A DNA stretch of 64,000 bases, from assembly GCA_022059125.1 (NCBI GenBank), contig JAEUWY010000006.1, positions 1,178,001-1,242,000 on the forward strand, given 5' to 3'. This stretch comes from Corynespora cassiicola. Lineage: Eukaryota > Ascomycota > Dothideomycetes > Pleosporales > Corynesporascaceae. Under the pieces are notes generated by a model. It had not been told where the DNA came from. It made no database searches and was given only the letters and a program-made list of their open reading frames with translations. A program made the translations under genes and the position numbers. Below are positions 1-10,657 of this stretch, piece by piece (within the stretch, counting starts at the first letter, position 1; every line of letters starts with the position of its first letter).

Positions 1-588
1 GCCAATGCGCTGGGATATCTTTGGGGTAGAAAAGGCAAACATGGACCAAAAGAGAAGGAACAATAACTTCTTATAAATGCCACTGGTATAATGGACAGGG
101 CATAGCTGAATGAAGAGCAGCCTCCTCATCCAAGCTCTAGTTCATGAGATTTCATCATGGTGAACTTGGCATGGAAATGGTATCGGACACAGATGGAGAA
201 AGTGTAAAGTAAGCTAGGCATAGCATTAGACGACGTAAGACACGAAGGATATTTTTGCGTACTTCGGATTCAATATTGAGTGCGAATTGAATAAATACAC
301 ATTGCCACGAATGCGTTTGATAGAAAGTGTAGTTCTCCGTTGCCTTAACTTTAAACAGACTTTGACTAATGTATATGCCACACACAATAATCTTCAACAG
401 TACCTAGTTTAGCTCCATTCATTCACGTAGTGATAAGCCCCGAGTGTCTGATTGTACCACATGTACCCAATCCTCACTATTGGTTCATGTTTCTTGGCAT
501 GGTGACACAACGTTATCTTTGCCCCGCACACATTCATCCCACAGCCCACCTTGAGACTCAACCACAACAAAAAGCTCTATCTTTTGCT
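1..588. other. Left-edge intergenic / upstream region
   Basis: No convincing gene. Only short chance reading frames are present, and the minus-strand frame at 155-397 has no family features. The last 100 bases before position 589 are CA-rich, as in a fungal 5' leader. In-frame ATGs also exist at 430 and 500, so a longer N-terminus for the next gene is possible but less likely. Confidence 0.5.
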
Positions 589-1388
589 ATGGACTTCTAT
601 GATCAAGCAAAAAAGGTATTCGGCAAACTTGGCCAGAACATCAATGAACATATCAGCCGTTTCAAAAACACCCAAAACAAAGAACCTCCATATAATTGTG
701 TGGACCATTGGAAGTCTCTCGGAACCCTGAGAAACTTTGGCGAGGACGTAGCAAAATGTGTCGGAGCCACGGCGGATGATATATGGGAAAGTCTCCTTAC
801 TCTTGGAGAGACAACCAAAAAGTACACTGGTCCGGCTGCAGAAGAGGCGAAAAGGCATATGGAAATTATTGGGAAAAAGCTGAGCGAGCAAGTCGACACC
901 ATATCCGAGGATGCGAGCAAGATTGATTGGGAATCTCTGCCATCCGACGCACTTGAGTGGGCGAAGAACAACCCCGATAAAGTCGCTGCAATGATTGCAA
1001 TGATTGCCGGCCCTCTCATCGCCAGGGCAGCCGTCCCTCATATTCTGGAGGCGTTTGGATATGCGCGAGCGGGGGTCCGTGCAAGTATGCATCTATAATA
1101 ATTGCAGCCGTGTCTGGACTTTCTGCAACCATTGCTGACTGAACCATAGATTCTATAGCGTCCCAGGCCCACTCAGCGATTGGATTCGTACAAAAAGGCA
1201 GTTGGTTTTCTACCTTCCAGAGCGCAGGATCAGGCGGCGCTGCTCTAGGAACGGTTCAAAATGTGGTGGGAGGAGCTGTGGGCGTGGCTGGTGCTGGGGC
1301 AAATGTCCCTATCATTATGGAGGCTGTTCATGAAGGACAAAGCGATGATTCTGGGAAGGCAACGAAAAAATCCAAAAGTAAACTTTGA
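589..1388 (+). CDS. Interferon-inducible 6/27-like (ISG12, Ifi-6-16) protein A
   Basis: Two exons (589-1084, 1150-1388) with an intron at 1085-1149 (GTATGC donor, CATAG acceptor) give 244 aa. The N-terminal ~150 residues are polar and predicted mostly helical. From about residue 148 a hydrophobic Ala/Gly-rich stretch follows (VAAMIAMIAGPLIARAAVP), then FGYARAGVRAN, SIASQAHSAIG and FQSAGSGGAALG. This matches the metazoan IFI6/IFI27 core (GFxxAGIxxxSIAxxxxS...LQSxGATG). The tail is Lys/Ser-rich. Metazoan relatives are small mitochondrial or endomembrane proteins tied to cell death; the role of fungal members is unknown. I chose the ATG at 589 because MDFYDQAKKVF begins a clean amphipathic region; the upstream in-frame ATGs lie in leader-like sequence. 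The next gene is a paralogue with the same intron position and phase. Confidence 0.8.
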
Positions 1389-1731
1389 ACAGAATGGGTA
1401 GGTTAGATAGGGAGAGAAGACCAAGGTTGATACAGAATGTGGATAACCTATTTGCAATGCAGTTTTTGTCCTATGTTAAACTTGGACATATTTCGAGAAG
1501 ATACCTCTCCATGTGAAGTTTCTATTTTGGCTTTCAACCCCTAGTGAGATCAGTGAGAGCCCGTAAAACGCACCCGTGTTTGTGTGAACCTATCGCTAGT
1601 TACCAAGGCTTGAAACCCAAAGCAGCACACTATTCTGGCTTGTATCACCTCAAGGCGCACAAAAGCCTTGGCTTTTTTCGACCTGATAAAAACCAACCTC
1701 TTGACCATCCACGGACAAATCGACTGTCACC
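1389..1731. other. Intergenic spacer between the two ISG12-like genes
   Basis: It holds the 3' end of protein A and the promoter/leader of protein B. A plus-strand frame at 1544-1834 runs through it and into gene B in another frame, but it has no family features. I see no other feature. Confidence 0.5.
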
Positions 1732-2250
1732 ATGGTCTACGGCATACCCTGGAACGACCAGAAGCAAAGCACTGACCAGGATGGGAAACACCAAGAAAAA
1801 GAGTGGAGTAAAATTAAAAAAGCTGGGATTATAGCAGGAGTTACTGGTACGACGGTTGTGGCCTGGCCCTTGGCCCTTGGAGCCGCTGGTTTTGGGGCTG
1901 CAGGAATAGCGACAGGTGGGTACCAGCCGAACTTTTAGCATGCTCAAGCACTGAATTATATTCGCATAGGATCCCTTGCAGCAGGAATCCAAGCCGGTAT
2001 CGGAAACGTTGCAGCTGGCAGCGCGTTCGCTTTTCTGCAAAGCGCCGGAGCGGGTGGTGCAGCCGCAGGGGTTATAAATGGTATTGTTGGCGGAGCCGGC
2101 GCTGGGGGCTTTATTGCCACGGTTTTTGGGGGTGACAATGAGCCTCATGCTAAGAACAGTAACGAGAAGGGGAGTGATGGAAATGGAGGCCGCGAAAAGC
2201 GCAAAGAGAGAAATGATGAAAACCATGGCGGCTGGAAGCCCGATGGTTAG
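1732..2250 (+). CDS. Interferon-inducible 6/27-like (ISG12, Ifi-6-16) protein B
   Basis: Two exons (1732-1915, 1970-2250) with an intron at 1916-1969 (GTGGGT donor, branch-like ACTGAAT, CATAG acceptor) give 154 aa. After a ~30-residue polar head, a glycine/alanine-rich core follows: AGIIAGVTGTTVVAWP, GFGAAGIATG, SLAAGIQAGIGNVAAGSA, FLQSAGAGGAAAG and INGIVGGAGAGGFIA. This is a closer match to the IFI6/IFI27 consensus than protein A. The small-residue spacing (GxxxG, AxxxG) suggests tightly packed membrane helices. The tail, about 40 residues long, is highly charged (Lys/Arg/Asp/Asn). The intron splits the Gly codon before SLAAG in phase 1, exactly where protein A is split before SIASQ, so the pair is probably an old tandem duplication. 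Function in fungi is unknown. Confidence 0.85.
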
Positions 2251-2645
2251 AGATGAAAGGCCATTCGAGGTAGGACGCATATCAGCATCCAGTATCGCGC
2301 TGCCACATCTCAAATGATTATCAGAAGTCAACGGTTTGGGAAAGTATCAGGTTCGGTTTGGAGCGATGCAAGGCTCGCTTGGTTCTCTGGTACACTAAGG
2401 GACTGCAAACAACGGGCCGCCGAAGTATCTGGGTATCTATGTAGTCACAAATGGCGTGATTACCTCATCTTCAATATTTTATTCTAAATCCGCACCCAAA
2501 ACGTGACAGAGTCGATGACTTACTAGTAGTGAGGTTGAAGTTCACGTTTGTGCACTATTGTTGCTTTTCCAAACTCGCTAGGCACCCGTAGCATATAATG
2601 CCAAACCCGCCATATTCGTTCCCCACCACCTGAAACCCATTCTCC
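2251..2645. other. Intergenic region upstream of the LIR-containing membrane protein
   Basis: This is a 395-base spacer holding the 3' end of ISG12-like B and the promoter/leader of the next gene. No ORF or repeat of note was seen. Confidence 0.5.
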
Positions 2646-3653
2646 ATGCCGCCGAAACGGGTGCGTAATACACGCACGGCACCTAGTACCGGACCCGCCA
2701 CAGCGCCTGCGCGCTGTATCACTAGAAATCCATATGGGGTAGCCGTAGTAAGAAATTATGTATTGCCGGCAGCTGGAGCGACACTCGCAGGCCCTTTGAT
2801 TAGCGTTCTGCCGCTTGGTCCCTTAGGACCCATCGTTGCATTACTTCTGGCAACATACTCTAGGTTTCGCCTACGGGCAAATGTTGTAGGACCATTATAC
2901 GCAGGTCTTCGATCTCTCGGCTTGAGTGGGGTTCGAGGCCAGTTGTTAACTCTGCTAAGCTTCCTGAGCATGGGTTCTGTGATGGGTAAGTGCGAGAATC
3001 AGTTTTGCTTTGCCAACCTTGTCGAGCTAATCTCAAGTCCAGGTGCTGGCATACAGTCGCAATTTCTTAACTTGGTACTCGCAGCTGGAGGTCATCAGGC
3101 TCATCTCATCGGCCTGATACTTTCCATGCTGACCGGTCTTGCTGGATGCTTTGGCATGGGGCCGATTATGCTTCGTGGCAGTAGCATCAACGCAATAGTC
3201 GGCGAATTTCGGTCCTTTGCCATCTTTAGGGGAACAGGCTGGCTACTGGACACTATTGAAGATTCTTGGCGCCGATTTCTTTGTTCACAACGAGGAGCGC
3301 CATATCTCCGTATGCTTGGATACTCGAGAGACAGAGCTCAAACTAGCGCGAGACGCGCTGCAACATGGAGAACATTGAGAAACACGGCCTGGGACATGGT
3401 TGACAGGATGGGTTTTCGTGGTTTGCGGGCCCGACAGAGAACGTCATCAACTGATCCCGAACCGGAAACTCTTGATGAATGGATTATGGTCGAAGAGGAG
3501 AATTTCGAGGGCCTTGATGGCGACTGGGTCCTAGTCGAGCATTACGAGGAACAGCTAGATGCACTTGTCATGGCTGATGACAGGGTCACGACTAGGAGAC
3601 GGAGAACCAGGAACCGCCATGACTATACATGGTATGAGCAATACGGCATATAG
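2646..3653 (+). CDS. Unknown multi-pass membrane protein with acidic tail carrying two LIR/AIM-like motifs
   Basis: The uninterrupted frame is 335 aa. A very good intron (2986-3042: GTAAGT donor, GAGCTAATC branch, CAG acceptor) lies inside it; it is 57 nt and has no stop, so both spliced (316 aa) and retained (335 aa) forms are in frame. The family is not recognised. Visible parts are a basic N-terminus (KRVRNTR), three hydrophobic segments (about residues 38-70, 98-118 and 152-178 of the unspliced form), then a basic Arg-rich linker. The Glu/Asp-rich tail contains DEWIMVEEE and GDWVLVEHYEE, each W-x-x-V with flanking acids, which is the Atg8-interacting consensus. The end is Arg-rich (TRRRRTRNRHD) and aromatic. 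It lies directly downstream of the two ISG12-like genes on the same strand. That it is a membrane-anchored autophagy receptor is inference only. Confidence 0.65.
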   Translation: MPPKRVRNTRTAPSTGPATAPARCITRNPYGVAVVRNYVLPAAGATLAGPLISVLPLGPLGPIVALLLATYSRFRLRANVVGPLYAGLRSLGLSGVRGQLLTLLSFLSMGSVMGKCENQFCFANLVELISSPGAGIQSQFLNLVLAAGGHQAHLIGLILSMLTGLAGCFGMGPIMLRGSSINAIVGEFRSFAIFRGTGWLLDTIEDSWRRFLCSQRGAPYLRMLGYSRDRAQTSARRAATWRTLRNTAWDMVDRMGFRGLRARQRTSSTDPEPETLDEWIMVEEENFEGLDGDWVLVEHYEEQLDALVMADDRVTTRRRRTRNRHDYTWYEQYGI

Positions 3654-4036
3654 GCCATAGAGGGAAAGGAACATAGAGTCGTGTTCAAAAGGAGAACGCG
3701 GCCTGTAATCCCCTCTCTGTCTAGATTGGCAAAATAGACGAGAGTTCGTTTGGATCTCTAGAAACTCCATGAGTTGTCTTAAGCCTGATGATTTATTGCG
3801 AATGCGTGACTAATTACCAGCAGCTTTCTCGTTGGGGTTCCTCAGATGAATGACGCGGGGGTGAGGCTCAACACAGGCCAGGAGTGCCAAGGCCGAGAGC
3901 AACACCATGCTAGAAAGAGACTAGCTCCCCACAAGCGAAAATCAACACACAACCCAACTTCCTCGACATCGACTCCGAACATTGACGACAACCCGACCCC
4001 GACTAACCACACAGGTACCGCGCCAACACCGTCACC
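3654..4036. promoter_or_regulatory. Intergenic region and 5' leader of RPL24
   Basis: No gene is supported. The last ~150 bases are CA-rich and free of G-runs, as expected for the leader of a highly expressed ribosomal protein gene. A plus-strand frame at 3846-4256 overlaps the leader and first intron and looks like chance. Confidence 0.5.
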
Positions 4037-4903
4037 ATGCGTACCTACGACGATTCCTTCAGTGGCCAGAAAATCTACCCGGGCAAGGTGCGTCTTGCGT
4101 TGTTCCCCTCCTGGTCGCTCGCCACAATCCGATGTCGAAAAATTCCCAGCGGCGCAACAGCGGACTGCAGTAACGGCAGCAGGATATGGAGAGCAGGGAC
4201 AATTGATTGAATCGAGGCTGATGGTTTCAATAGGGCAAGCTCTACATCCGTGGTGACAGCAAGATCTTCCGTTTCCAGAACGGCAAGAGCGAGTCTCTGT
4301 TCCTCCAGCGCAAGAACCCCCGCCGGATCGCCTGGACGACCCTTTACCGCAGGCAGCACAAGAAGGGTATCTCTGAGGTTAGTCGGATCCAATCGCCTAC
4401 ATGAATCGGGGTATCTGGTGGTTCGGGATGCAGCGCGACATGACATCAGGTCCGAAGGGCAGCCAGGAGACGGCTCTGAATTGTCAATGGTGGCAACATG
4501 CAGATTGGCCTGATCGCGGCCGCTGTATCCTGAGCTCTCTCTCTTCCGAACCCATGATACCCCGCATTATTGGTACATAGGTCAGGAACATCGCTGACCA
4601 CACTTGCTACTACAGGAGGTTGCCAAGAAGCGCTCGCGCCGTACCGTCAAGCACCAGCGTGCCATCGTCGGTGCTTCCCTCGATGTGATCAAGGAGCGCC
4701 GCTCCCAGCGCCCCGAGGCCCGCAACGCTGCCCGCGCTGCCGCCATCAAGGAGGGCAAGGAGAAGAAGGCCGCCGCCGAGTCCAAGAAGAAGGCTGAGAA
4801 GGCCAAGTCCGCCGCCGGCGCCGCCAAGGGTCAGACCGCGAGGATCGCCAGCAAGCAGGGTTCCAAGGGCGCCGCGCCCAAGGTCCAGGCAAGGACTCGT
4901 TAA
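4037..4903 (+). CDS. RPL24: 60S ribosomal protein L24 (eL24)
   Basis: Three exons (4037-4087, 4234-4377, 4616-4903) encode 160 aa. The protein opens [17 protein letters not shown] and continues [18 protein letters not shown], then [29 protein letters not shown] and [16 protein letters not shown]. This is the full conserved eL24 N-terminal domain followed by the Lys/Ala-rich C-terminal extension. Length agrees with yeast Rpl24 (155 aa). It is a structural component of the cytoplasmic large subunit near the inter-subunit bridge. Introns are 146 nt and 238 nt, longer than most others in this window, which is common in fungal ribosomal protein genes. Codon choice is strongly C-ending, consistent with high expression. 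The ATG at 4037 sits in a CACC context. Confidence 0.97.
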
Positions 4904-6631
4904 GAAAATGAAAGCTTGGGGGGTTTTTGACTGACGGGCTCGGGGTCTTCGGTGTTCTTTCTCTCTCTCTCGAACTGCGGGAAAATGGGATGGGATGATG
5001 GCATACATCTTTCTGAACCAGCGTGCCGGATACCTCTTTCGAAATAGGATCGGGCGATAGGGCAAATCAAATTCATGTCCTTATGATAATGCAACATGCG
5101 TGTCACGGAGTCCGGCCTCACACTGTCCGACCTTTGATGAGGTCATGCTTGCGGAGTCGTACCCGCCGAATGTATTGTAGTTGACCCACGACACTATCAT
5201 CAATGCCCTCGCTTCAGCTGTGTGCTATCGTGATGTAATCACATGAGGCTGGTGTATGCCCGTAGCCCGTGGCCACTGTGCATCGCGGCCAAAGCTAGCA
5301 CCGTCATATGGCGCAATAAAAGCCCTTTGCGTCACGGCATACTCGTATTCCGAGTATACTCAATAGGTGACGCAGAAACTCGTTCATAGTACTAGCATAG
5401 AATCAGGCATCTTTTGTCCACACCACTTCCAATCTGAGCCAGAGCAAAACCATCTTAGAACTAAACTCGTGTCTTCATTCTCAACGAAATCATTAAACCC
5501 CTAAAGGCGTCTCCACCACTCCATGCACACAAAGCCCCCCTACCACCATGACACGATTACTACGCATTGCCCAAGTAATTTTATCTCAGTCCTCCATTTT
5601 GATTGAAATGTTGAGCCTCGAAACCACGGTTCCGCCACTCCGCAGGGAGGGAAAAAAAAAAACACACCATTGCGAACATTAACTCCAGAGCCAAGGTCTT
5701 TCTTTGTCTTACTCTTCCATTTGATTGAAATGGTTGAGTCTTGGAACCAAGCTTCTTTGCCACTCTACAGAAAGTACCACCATTCCGAACATGACCTCCA
5801 GAGTTATTATTACCATGACGCACCATTTTTTGAACATGCCTGGATTTTGATTTTTTTTCGTTTCTCCACAACGCCCGCACAGTACATCAAAGAGAAAAAA
5901 AAAACGCACAAAGAGTCGTTTGAAAGAAGGCCTTTCGGAACAAAGAAGCCCATACTACGTCACCATCGTAGACACCCCTCATTATGCATGCCATCATTCA
6001 TCATCGTGATCGTCGTCGCCTCGTGTCCATATAAAGATGGAGGACAAATTGAGAAGGAAAGGAACAAACAAACAATCAAATAAACAAACAGCAAAGCAGC
6101 AATCATTAAAAGCTCGTACTGAAGGAAGGCGACACCCATCAGGTGGTGGAAGCAAGAAGGGAAAGAAAGAAAGAAACTGACTACCATGAAGCTCGTCTAA
6201 GGCAACGCAAGACGCGCAACTCCCCATCTGACAAGGGCGCAAGTAAAGAAACCAGACTTCTGTATTACATGGATCAACAAGAAAGCAAGCAGCTTTGAGC
6301 GCCTCATGGAATGCGATATTCCAGGCAGTGGCAATGTTCAGGGTAAGAGGGAGGTATCCGAGGTATCCCATCCAAACGAGCCAAAGCCACAGGAACATGC
6401 AAAACAAAGAGGGGCAAAAGCCAGCCCTGTCGTACCCAACAGCGAAAAACCAACGAGGTCCACCATACGTCTCAATCGCGTGCCCGTGCCAAGCAAGGTA
6501 CCCAGTTTCTTCAACATGCAACAGCCTAGACCATATCGCAAGTCGTGCAACCAGGTATCCAAAGACAGCAGACTTTTTTTCCATCGTGTAGGCAGATAAG
6601 GTGATGTAACGGTCTGGACCCAAGGTATAGG
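4904..6631. other. Intergenic region between convergent RPL24 and Gin4-type kinase genes
   Basis: 1.7 kb without a credible gene. It holds the 3' ends of both neighbours and a degenerate ~95-bp direct duplication (5592-5690 and 5715-5803). Several A- and T-runs are present. Open frames on both strands here lack family features. Confidence 0.5.
5592..5803. repeat. Degenerate direct repeat, two copies of ~90-99 bp
   Basis: Copy one is 5592-5690 and copy two 5715-5803. Both start with TCCATTT..GATTGAAATG, share TTGAG...AACCA, GCCACTC and GAACAT, and end CTCCAGAG. An A-run interrupts copy one. The copies are diverged by substitutions and small indels, so the duplication is old. No coding potential is shared. 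Confidence 0.6.
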
Positions 6632-9600
6632 CTAGGCCAAAATCTCGCACATGGCAGCCTTCTTCTCTTCGTCCAAGACAATCATGTGCTTTCCGCGGCA
6701 AACATCCTCGATGATGTCAACAACTTTGCGGAAGCTAGAAGCCGCACCTCGAGTCTGCGTAAAGCGCGCGACGGATAGGTTTGCGCGACGACCGTGCTCA
6801 AGAACGACGAAAAGTTCGATGACGAGAGAAACGGGCTTAATCTTGAGGTCTAAATTGTCCAGATCAGTAAGATAATTAACAAAGCAAGTAGTGCATACTT
6901 GGTTCATAGGGATGGCGGTATCTAATCAATACTAAATGAAAGGAGTTGGAGCAAGACGCAGTAGAAGATAAGGAAGCGGGACTTACGATTATTCCTGTCG
7001 ATGCGAGCACTAATGACATTGGTCTTGCGATCTAACTCGAGGTCGCAGACACCGAAACGCCGCCAATCTCGCAGAAGGTGATATAGATCCTGTCGGACCT
7101 TGCCGCGGCCAACATGGAAGCACAGGATCTTGCTAGCGGGCTTGATGTGGAAGAAACGAGTGAGCCAATTCATCTGGAAATCAGGGCCATTGTGAGGAGA
7201 AGCCTTCGCATCATCCTGGCCAAGTCCGGACAGGAGCGATGAGGAGCTGAGATCATCCGCTGCCCCGAGTTAGTACATGGGGTATTATGTGTTTTTCTGA
7301 ATGATTTTTGCTTACCTCCAAGTTCAAGTGGGCTCTTTCCTTTCACATCCTTTGATTTCTTGCCAAAAAGTCCTAAGAGGCCCTTGAGGCCCATACTCTC
7401 TGCCTTACCGGCAGCGGTAACGCAATTACGCATCGGAAACTCGCTGCCAGAACTCGCGTCGGAGGCTTTGGCTGCATGTTTGGAAGGTTCGGTGTTTGGT
7501 CCAGCCAGTGTAGGTGACTTGATACGATCGTCCAGAGATTTCCAAGCTTGAGGAATCTGAATTCGGCCAGTCTCCATCTTCGGTAAGTTCTCTTGCTGCA
7601 GTTCCTTCTCTTCAGGGGTGCGGCGGAACCAAGATGACTTTTTCTTCTTGATAGTGGCATCCTTGGGTCCGACAATGTCTTGTGCGGCGGGTTCCAAGTT
7701 GGGCTCTACCTGCGCCAGTTGAACTGGCCGAGCCACTCCCGTAGAAGATGGGCCCGCTCGTGGCACTGCAGTGCCATCGCTCACAGCACGAGGAGTGGCA
7801 CTAGCAGCACTCCGCTTGCGAATGTTAAGTGGAGCTACTCGAGGGGGAGAAGACTGTTCGACCAGCCTAATGGTGGCCTGCGCAGTGACAGCTCGCCTGC
7901 CATCAAAATTAGGCCTAATTGGGTCAGTGGTAGCTCTACGACCAGATACAAGGGATTCAAAGGCGAACCGATCATCTCCCTCTGGTTTTATCTCTTCCAG
8001 GATAACCTGCAACGGAGCAGAATGATCCGGAGATTTGGTAGGGGCAGATAATGTACGCTTCCCAGTGACCACCGGTATCATCAGGCGATCCAAATCCTCC
8101 AAGACTGCGTTGTAGTGCTCGTCGTTACCTTCAAGGCCAAATTTCTGAGCCATCTCTGCTCGTGCCTCGGCCAGTTTGCGTTGCAAAAAGGTGTTAGGGG
8201 TCTCGTTTGGTGTAGCCGGAAGCGGTCGAGCCTGAAAAGCCATATTCTTGCGCGGTGTGGCGACGTTACTACCACCTGAGCCCCTGTTCGAGAAGGAAGT
8301 AGGAGGGGTATCGTACTCTGAAGTCTCGCGATGGTCTGTGGCTCCGGTGAGAACGCTCGAGCTCACAGAATTGCGATTGAATGCTTCCTCCATGGTCTTC
8401 TCAAGCTCCGTGCTGATCTTGCGAACTGCCGTCTGGATATATTTGGTAGGGGATTCTGGTTTGCGAATTCTCACTTTTGGCACGACTGGACTGGTTACCA
8501 TGCTGGTACCATTGCGTACACAGGGAGAGTGGTCCATAGCGGTACTAGGCCGAGGAGGTAAGCTGCTGTATTGTTCAGAAGTGTAATCGACACTGATGGT
8601 GGCTACAGACGACTTTCGAAGGCGCGAAAAGCTCACGTTGCGCTTCGCACGGCTAATGGGTCGCGCAATAACAGGCGGGCTGCTCGGCCAGTGCGAACTC
8701 GCGAGGGAGGAACGTGAAGCCGAGTTTCGAGACTGGATCGATCGATTGGATCGCTGAGAGGGGTGGCTGAGCTTCGATGATTGAGACAGGGCTGAGCTGC
8801 GCCTAGAATTTTTCAGAGCTTGCACTCGCAGAGAACTACCCGTGCGATTCCCTAAAGCGGTGGCAGGACGAAGAGTACGACTTCCATTGCTCGAGTTCCG
8901 GCGTATGATGACATTCTGTCTCCCGGATTGCACAGGCAAGATAGGCTCCCTCGAAGCTCGGAAAGGGTCATAGCTGGCCTCAGACGCAGGGGCATCATAG
9001 AAGCTGTGCTTAGATTGCAAGTGCTCGTCATTGAGGATCGAATATTGTGACTGAGTACGCTTGTGCTTCTGGGGAGACGTCTGCGCAACCTCGCACTGGA
9101 TAGCTGAGCGTTTGGCATTGTGATGATGATCGCTATTCGAGTATGCGACTTGGTGAGGATCCGGGGCATAATTCTCGAGATAGTGTTCACGATACTTCTG
9201 AAGGGCCGAGTAGAAGTACTTCTCTTGGTTCGCCCTAAACAGTCATCAGTAAAAGATTCGAGAGGAGCTTAGCACACCACTTACTCTTTATCAAGAAGGC
9301 GGCGTATGATGACCTCCTCCTGCTCACTATGCCAAAGGGTGCGAAGATGGCGAAGGAGCTCGCGATCAATCGTCTTTCCCTCCAAGTTTTGCCAATCAGT
9401 GATTAGTGGACGCGGTCCAACCCAGTAAGACAAGCTGGCCGTCTCCCTCGTGAGATTGAAATCTCGATCGTATTTGCGGAGGAAAGGATGGTCCCACATG
9501 CCCTCAATGGTGATACGACGCTTGGGATCTGGGACCAGTATCCTCCTAATCAAATCCTGAGCCTCCCTCGAGAGACCGTCAGGCATGACATATTGGGCCT

Positions 9601-10657
9601 TGGAGATGGCGTAGAAGAGCTCTGGCAAATGACGGTCATCCCCAGAATAGTTGAATGGTGGCGTCCCCGTAAGCAAAACGAAGAGAATGACACCGCAGCT
9701 CCACACATCAGCCTGGGCTCCATCGTATGGTGCGGCCTTGACAACTTCGGGAGCAGCGTAATGTGGGCTACCGCATGGAGTCGTAAGCAACTTGCCCATT
9801 GGCTGAAGGGCAGCCATTCCAAAATCCACAAGTTTTACATCCAAAGTCTCTCGATCTAATAGGATGTTCTCTGGCTTCAAGTCGCGGTGGTGAATGTTGA
9901 TCCGGTGGCAGTACTGTAGAGCAGCGATAATCTGGCGGAACAAATGTACGACAGTCATCTCCGGTAACCCGGTATGGCTGTCAATATAACCAAAGAGCTC
10001 GCCACCCTCGACGTATTCCATGATAAGATACAGCTCATCCCGATTCTCCCAAATGTCATAGAGGCGGACGATGTTGCGATGGTCCAAGAGCTTCATGATG
10101 ACAATCTCTCGCTCCAAACCAAACGGTATGTGTTGTCCAGGCGGATACATGGTCGGGTCGTTCTTCTTGACATTCTCTAGCAAGTTGTTGAGGCTCAGCG
10201 CGCGAACCTTTTCTGCCGTTGCCTTTGAGATGATCTTGGCGGCTCCGTACAGGCCGGTGCCGGTGTGACGTACAAGGCGAACCCGTCCACAACCGCCACG
10301 GCCGATGGTCTTGCCGAGCTGCCATGGACCGATGTGAGACTTGCGGCGGTGGCGTGTATGAGAGGCATTGGTGCTTGCGTTGGAGGCCTCAGAGTCACGC
10401 TTCGGGTTGTGTGGTCGGGCGACGGCTGAGAGGCGCTTGTTCTCGACAGACTCGGGCTCACGGTTCACCGCAAGCGAACCATTTGGCACAAGAGACAAGT
10501 TGCGGGGCATGCTACTCGGCGAAGAAGGCGTGTGGCTCTCTTGCTTGTCCGTCTGCTGGCGCTGCGAGCGTACATTTTCGTTGGCTCTGGAGGTACCGTC
10601 TCTCAGGGCAGCCCGGCGCCGTGTGGGCGGGCGCCGGCCATGGTGGTCCTGGTCCAT
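6632..10657 (-). CDS. Gin4/Hsl1/Kcc4-type (Nim1-related) serine/threonine protein kinase with fungal KA1 domain
   Basis: Four exons (10657-9285, 9234-7316, 7259-6987, 6849-6632) give 1260 aa. The kinase domain spans about residues 112-385: glycine loop IGRGGCGRVR, Lys141, HHRDLKPEN with Asp259, DFG at 278-280 and AAPE at 301-304. A ~700-residue Ser/Pro/Arg-rich, probably disordered region follows. The C-terminus (from about residue 1130: MNWLTRFFHIKPASK, ICFHVGRGKVRQDL-like, LKIKPVSLVIELF, FTQTRGAASSFRKVV) is the fungal kinase-associated-1 domain, which binds anionic lipid and targets such kinases to the cortex and septin collar. In yeasts these kinases link septin assembly and morphogenesis to Swe1/Wee1 and mitotic entry. 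The ATG at 10657 is the only in-frame one near the start. The intron at 6850-6986 may hide a 33-nt in-frame cassette exon (see findings). Confidence 0.92.

Noticed and set aside
1645..2331. 228-codon minus-strand frame antisense to the second ISG12-like gene
   Set aside because: Mirror of the Gly/Ala-rich coding strand, with no own domain. The plus-strand model has family support and splice signals.
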